Source of the DNA: Verrucomicrobiota bacterium
GTDB taxonomy: Bacteria > Verrucomicrobiota > Verrucomicrobiia > Opitutales > Opitutaceae
DNA: 33,922 nucleotides
Direction: 5' to 3'
Assembly (NCBI GenBank): GCA_023426435.1
Contig: JAFAAS010000058.1
Span: forward strand, 1-33,922
The notes beneath the pieces are model-generated. The model did no database searches, was not told where the DNA came from, and saw nothing but the letters and a program-made list of their open reading frames with translations. Position numbers and translations under genes: made by a program. This document shows, piece after piece, positions 31,401 through 33,922 of this stretch (position 1 is the stretch's first letter; each line of letters starts with the position of its first letter).

Positions 31401-32333
31401 GCGTTTGATTTGCGCGAGATTCGCCTGGTTCTCCGCCTGCTCTTTCTGCGAACGCACGTCGAACACCGCCTGCTGCGCATCCTGCACGCGCTGGTTCAAA
31501 CGCATCCGACCCGCCTTCTTCTCGTCGAGCGCCGCCTGCTGCGTCTCCAAATTTGTCCTACGCGACTCCGCTTCGGCGCGCAGCCCGCCGACCTTGCCTT
31601 CGAGTTCCGCCAGTTGCGCCGCGAACTGCGCATGATGATAGCCGCTCCATGCGAGACTCAGATGCTTCAAGCGGAAACTCAGGCGCTTGTAACGCATCGC
31701 CTTCGAAGCCTGGCGCCGCAGCGATCCAATCTGACGACTCACTTCGCCAATCACGTCGGCCACGCGCGCGAGATTCTGATCCGTCAGCGTCAGCTTCTGC
31801 ATCGCCTCGCGACGCTGGCTCTTGTATTTCGTGATGCCCGCCGCTTCCTCGAACACCGAACGCCGCTCTTCCGGTTTCGACGAGAGGATCAAATCGATCT
31901 GACCCTGCGCCATGATCGAGTAACTCGTCCGGCCAATGCCGGTATCCATGAAGAGCTTCTGAATGTCCTTCAACCGGCACGCCTGGCCGTTGAAGAAATA
32001 CTCGCTCTGACCGTCGCGATGCACCCGGCGCGTGATCTCGATCTCGTGAAATTCGCTGCCCAGCTGCTTTTCGCATTCCGTCAACAACAGCGACACTTCG
32101 CACATCTGCGCCGGCTTCCGCGTGTCCGCGCCTTCGAAAATGACGTCCTGCATCTTCCCGCCGCGCAGCGCCTTCGCGCTCTGCTCGCCCAACACCCAGC
32201 GGATCGAATCCGCGATGTTCGACTTCCCGCAGCCATTCGGCCCGACGACGGCCGTGACGCCCGGTTCAAATCGCAACGTGGTCGGATCGGCAAACGACTT
32301 AAAACCGTGAAGCTTGAGCGCCTTTAAATACAT
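28461..32333 (-). CDS. smc: chromosome segregation ATPase SMC
   Basis: Codes for 1290 aa (typical about 1170-1200). Head-N: 'YLKALKLHGFKSFADPTTLRF' and Walker A GPNGCGKS (31-38). A long coiled coil rich in E/Q/A/L runs from about 165 to 510. The hinge is at about 515-665 ('GLAVKPDFAKAVEALLGAAAEAI', 'RRGFIYGG'). The return coil runs from about 680 to 960. Head-C: signature LSGGQKTL (about 1171), Walker B 'FCLLDELDAPLDE' (about 1196). SMC dimers with ScpA and ScpB organise and segregate the chromosome; scpA and scpB are not in the window. Residues about 968-1045 are an extra disordered stretch (acidic 'DLDEDEEGEEE', then Ser/Thr/Gly/Pro-rich, then basic 'VKRRRKQK') just before the C-terminal head, which accounts for the added length. 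Confidence 0.95.
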   Translation of the reverse strand: MYLKALKLHGFKSFADPTTLRFEPGVTAVVGPNGCGKSNIADSIRWVLGEQSAKALRGGKMQDVIFEGADTRKPAQMCEVSLLLTECEKQLGSEFHEIEITRRVHRDGQSEYFFNGQACRLKDIQKLFMDTGIGRTSYSIMAQGQIDLILSSKPEERRSVFEEAAGITKYKSQRREAMQKLTLTDQNLARVADVIGEVSRQIGSLRRQASKAMRYKRLSFRLKHLSLAWSGYHHAQFAAQLAELEGKVGGLRAEAESRRTNLETQQAALDEKKAGRMRLNQRVQDAQQAVFDVRSQKEQAENQANLAQIKRTGLEDRLGSSRANLDELEMQLREVSAQVDTGAQDKQTQLGLLGSSDAVFQQRNRELAIVEGELTKLEQELQQAKFQLLQLESTVARLRTDCSGYEVDQKTSVHRHESLAQELESVRQQQAATQQVVAELEARVEEALAEKSRANNESVAAQQAITDLTREFRDAQKKLQEIDRQLAQRTARLRLLQQMAERWEGFGEGAKAVLQGRLDGALQGAKVSPITHGLAVKPDFAKAVEALLGAAAEAISVADLGTAQRILAQLDAEQIGSAVLNVGELRAETSAPGAELPAGLTPALAALGDMEPGHPAFSVLKECYVADDLGVFLDYWKANPAFSFLAVATRKGDLVDRRGFIYGGHHSSKRSANSIVQREIDLRETAKALAEDQKAHDEQKAVIDALNARLAEAEQNLEQRRADVLASTQALAAVQAEQRSAVKAAEDVSNRVQRMENELVSLEQARNEAHARWEKAQAGLAEATATSDAQREKIQANEVLLNELRADRDVKRESLAQARLELAERRQKVEVLDRGLGEMERRRQQLSELLVQRQHEIESWSVQIEELEGESARQRERAEQLSETFIVSQQQVEAARKELIDLEREISALEGAQSSLHTQAEEAHDELSSHEIKLAETRQRAQFLAEEVTREYQTDVTSLDWKNLLWRSDDEPEGVKPLDLDEDEEGEEEKVESAESRVESGTTAPTEGGENGGAPATAEAAPVKRRRKQKAPKGEPTEADLAALENTKWSEIKAEVDALRARIGGMGAVNLVAIEEYAELKQRFDFLKGQSDDLTTAKAELLKAIDEINQTSQKQFEVTFEQIKKNFEYTFHTLFGGGRAHLELIQTEDILESGIEIVAQPPGTKLKGITLLSGGQKTLTAVALLFALYMVKPSPFCLLDELDAPLDESNIGRFTDLLKKFVGESQFIIITHNKRTVSAASAIYGVTMEERGVSKTVSMKFNAERGEAEAHPQNIAQAVRGTAAAVPAGV
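29333..29366. repeat. CTCTCGACT direct repeats inside smc
   Basis: The 9-mer CTCTCGACT occurs three times in about 32 bases here, in the part of smc encoding 'KVESAESRVESG'. The repeat keeps the frame and lies in the disordered insert that distinguishes this SMC from typical ones. Confidence 0.65.
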
Positions 32334-32493
32334 GCGGGAAAGGAAAAGCCGGCCATTGAAGTCCGCCCCCTATGCCCGGCAACGGAAAAACCCGAAAGAT
32401 TGTTCACAGAGAATTCCCAAGCTGATCGTCGCCCCCCGGGCCGCTTGCATCTTTGCTCCACGTCACGCGTCATCGCCTCCAACCCCCAACATC

Positions 32494-33684
32494 ATGCATC
32501 TCCGTCCCCTGCTCTCGCTTGTGATCGCCTCATCCTCCCTGACCGCCTCCACGTCCGCCATCGCGCAACCGCAACTCCCCCGCGTCGGCGACGCGATGAA
32601 GTCCTACATCGCCCAAAACGAAATCGCCGGCTCCGTCACCCTTGTCGCGACCAAAGACAAAATCCTTCACCTCGAAGCCAGCGGCCTCGCCGACATCGCG
32701 TCGAAAAAACCAATGACCTCCGACGCGATCTTCTGGATCGCCTCGATGACAAAGCCCGTCACCGGCGTCGCCATCCTGATGTTGCAGGAACAAGGCAAAC
32801 TTCACGTTTCCGATCCCGTCGCCAACTACATCCCCGAGTTCGCCAACCTCAAAACTCCGTCCGGCCAGCCCGCGAATCTCACGATCACCCAGATTCTCAC
32901 GCACGTTTCCGGCCTCGGCGAAGTCCCTCAAGAACTCGGCCGCGACGCCCGCACGCTCGCCGATCTCACCGCGATTTCGCTGTCACAGCCGATGCAATAC
33001 GAGCCCGGCTCGCAATGGCGCTACAACCAGGCCGGCATCAACACCGCCGGCCGCATCGTCGAAATCGTCACCGGCCTGTCCTTCGACGAATTCCTCGCCC
33101 AAAAGCTCTTCGAGCCGCTCGGCATGAAGGACACGACGTTTTATCCGATGGGCGCACAACTCGAACGCATTCCCACGCCCTATCGCAAAGACGACACGAC
33201 CGGCGAACTCGTCGCCGTCCCGCAACGCCGGGCCCTGGGTTCGCGCGATTTCCCGCCACTCGCCAACGGCGGCCTCTATTCCACCGCCACCGACTACGCG
33301 CGTTTCACGCAAATGCTCCTCAACGGCGGCTCGTTCAATGGAAAGAATTTCCTCAGCGCCGAAACGCTGAAATTCCTCAACACCCCGCAAACGCCCGCTG
33401 AGATGCCCGTCGGCTTTTTCCAAAACGAACGCTGGGGCAATCGCGGCAAGAACTACGGCTGGGGCATTGGCACGTGCGTTCTGAAAACCCCGCACGAAGG
33501 CGTCGCCGAAGTGCTCTCGCCCGGCACTTACGGCCACGGCGGCGCGTGGGGCACGCAGGCGTGGATCGATCCCGTAAAAGGCGTCGCTTACATCATGCTC
33601 GTCGCCCGCGCGAATCATCCGAACAGCGACGGCAGCGACTTCCGCCGCGCCTTCCAAAAAGCCGCCGCCGAAGCGCTGAAATAG
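32494..33684 (+). CDS. exported serine hydrolase (class C beta-lactamase / EstB-like fold)
   Basis: Codes for 396 aa. The signal peptide is MHLRPLLSLVIASSSLTASTSAIA. The first active-site motif is S84-M-T-K87. The second is Y177-N-Q (class C uses Y-x-N; this variant has Gln in third position). The third is H348-G-G in 'YGHGGAWGTQ', replacing the K-T-G of true beta-lactamases and typical of EstB-type esterases and D-aminopeptidase-like relatives. This is therefore more likely an esterase or peptidase than an antibiotic-resistance enzyme. ATG 32494 is chosen over an open frame extending to 32314 because it begins the signal peptide. It is divergent from smc across 160 nt. A nested palindrome begins at its stop codon. 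Confidence 0.88.
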   Translation: MHLRPLLSLVIASSSLTASTSAIAQPQLPRVGDAMKSYIAQNEIAGSVTLVATKDKILHLEASGLADIASKKPMTSDAIFWIASMTKPVTGVAILMLQEQGKLHVSDPVANYIPEFANLKTPSGQPANLTITQILTHVSGLGEVPQELGRDARTLADLTAISLSQPMQYEPGSQWRYNQAGINTAGRIVEIVTGLSFDEFLAQKLFEPLGMKDTTFYPMGAQLERIPTPYRKDDTTGELVAVPQRRALGSRDFPPLANGGLYSTATDYARFTQMLLNGGSFNGKNFLSAETLKFLNTPQTPAEMPVGFFQNERWGNRGKNYGWGIGTCVLKTPHEGVAEVLSPGTYGHGGAWGTQAWIDPVKGVAYIMLVARANHPNSDGSDFRRAFQKAAAEALK

Positions 33685-33758
33685 GTGGAGCCCGACGTCC
33701 TCGTCGGGCTTCAAACCGCTCGCATCCGACCCAGCCCGACGCGACGTCGGGCTCCACC
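33684..33758. repeat. nested palindromic element (copy F)
   Basis: A perfect 15-bp inverted repeat (GGTGGAGCCCGACGT at 33684-33698 and ACGTCGGGCTCCACC at 33744-33758), separated by 45 bp. Each arm region also folds on itself (CCCGACG...CGTCGGG at 33691-33708; CCCGAC...GTCGGG at 33735-33751). The first G is the last base of the serine hydrolase stop codon. Confidence 0.85.
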
Positions 33759-33795
33759 TTGCGAACCGCCACGCCCGCGCTAACGCGTGTGCTGC

Positions 33796-33922
33796 ATGCC
33801 CGCCGCTACGCCGTCCGCGTCCTCCTGTGAGATCACTGCCGAGACCCGGCGCTATCTCCCGTGGCTCGTCGCTGTGGCGCTGTTCATGGAGAACCTCGAC
33901 GCGACCATCATCAACACGGCGG
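33796..33922 (+). CDS. MFS transporter (DHA2-like), N-terminal 42 codons only
   Basis: A frame starting at ATG 33796 runs to the window edge and reads 'MPAATPSASSCEITAETRRY' then 'LPWLVAVALFMENLDATIIN'. The 'FMENLDATIINTA' segment in the first transmembrane helix is the motif D1 region (L-D-x-T-I-V-N-x-A) of 14-helix drug:H+ antiporters (EmrB/QacA type). The rest of the protein lies beyond the window, so substrate and length cannot be judged. Confidence 0.8.
   Translation, partial: MPAATPSASSCEITAETRRYLPWLVAVALFMENLDATIINTA

Noticed and set aside
28503..32327. A 1274-codon open frame on the plus strand opposite smc
   Set aside because: Its product is Arg/Leu/His-rich without domain features and mirrors the high-GC codon pattern of smc. 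The minus-strand frame has full SMC motifs, so this is an antisense shadow.
32494..33684. Beta-lactamase resistance gene
   Set aside because: The third motif is H-G-G, not K-T-G, and the second motif is Y-N-Q, which fits esterase or peptidase relatives better.
1..33922. CRISPR arrays, tRNA/rRNA genes, prophage or transposase genes
   Set aside because: No regularly spaced repeats, no cloverleaf or rRNA-like sequence, and no integrase or transposase motifs were seen on either strand.

Overview
The window is high-GC bacterial chromosome, coding-dense on both strands. The best fit is a verrucomicrobial genome of the Opitutaceae type. This is inferred from gene content and style: a very large TonB-dependent receptor whose plug begins with a 'VVLSPFVV...GYAATSTLAGTR' segment, a secreted beta-helix protein ending in two copies of the 'RLAAIS...GFVI.GT...RAVGPSL' module, a pair of DUF4252-type proteins, an ECF sigma factor fused to a membrane domain, and short palindromes scattered between genes. 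No rRNA, tRNA, CRISPR array, insertion sequence or phage gene was recognised.

Layout. 1-882 is the end of an alpha/beta-hydrolase (+), convergent with two DUF4252-like genes (-, 921-2112). Next come a YebC/TACO1-family protein and a glycine-zipper lipoprotein (+, 2308-3695). A repeat- and terminator-rich gap precedes a DUF3300 protein with a His/Arg-rich tail (-, to 5571). An AI-2E/PerM-type permease (+, 5795-6853) converges on uvrA (-, 6878-9805). A SnoaL-like protein (-) and the beta-helix protein (+, 10418-12913) follow. Then there is a long minus-strand block. It holds a cytochrome c/PQQ sugar dehydrogenase fusion and a TolB-like propeller protein (12943-15623), an SGNH esterase behind a split pqiA-pqiA-pqiB operon (15714-18740), an acyltransferase and a CIA30-like secreted protein (18839-20748). 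The ECF sigma/membrane fusion and a type-B carboxylesterase are on + (20946-24161). The TonB receptor (-, 24297-28004) has its own terminator. A gene remnant (about 28112-28384), smc (-, 28461-32333), a class-C beta-lactamase-fold hydrolase (+, 32494-33684) and the first 42 codons of an MFS transporter (+, 33796 to the edge) complete the window.

How the genes fit together. Core functions (smc, uvrA, the YebC-family protein) are interleaved with cell-envelope and nutrient-acquisition genes: the TonB receptor, esterases, sugar dehydrogenase, Pqi/Mce lipid-transport-type proteins and acyltransferase. The clearest operon is pqiA(N-half)-pqiA(C-half)-pqiB, in which both junctions are ATGA overlaps; the SGNH hydrolase follows 65 nt later.

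The most unusual material is repetitive DNA rather than one gene cluster. At least seven short palindromic elements lie between genes, several directly at stop codons. A 63-bp inverted-repeat element lies near 3.9 kb. Two essential-type genes (uvrA and smc) carry in-frame, repeat-like inserts that read as disordered peptide.
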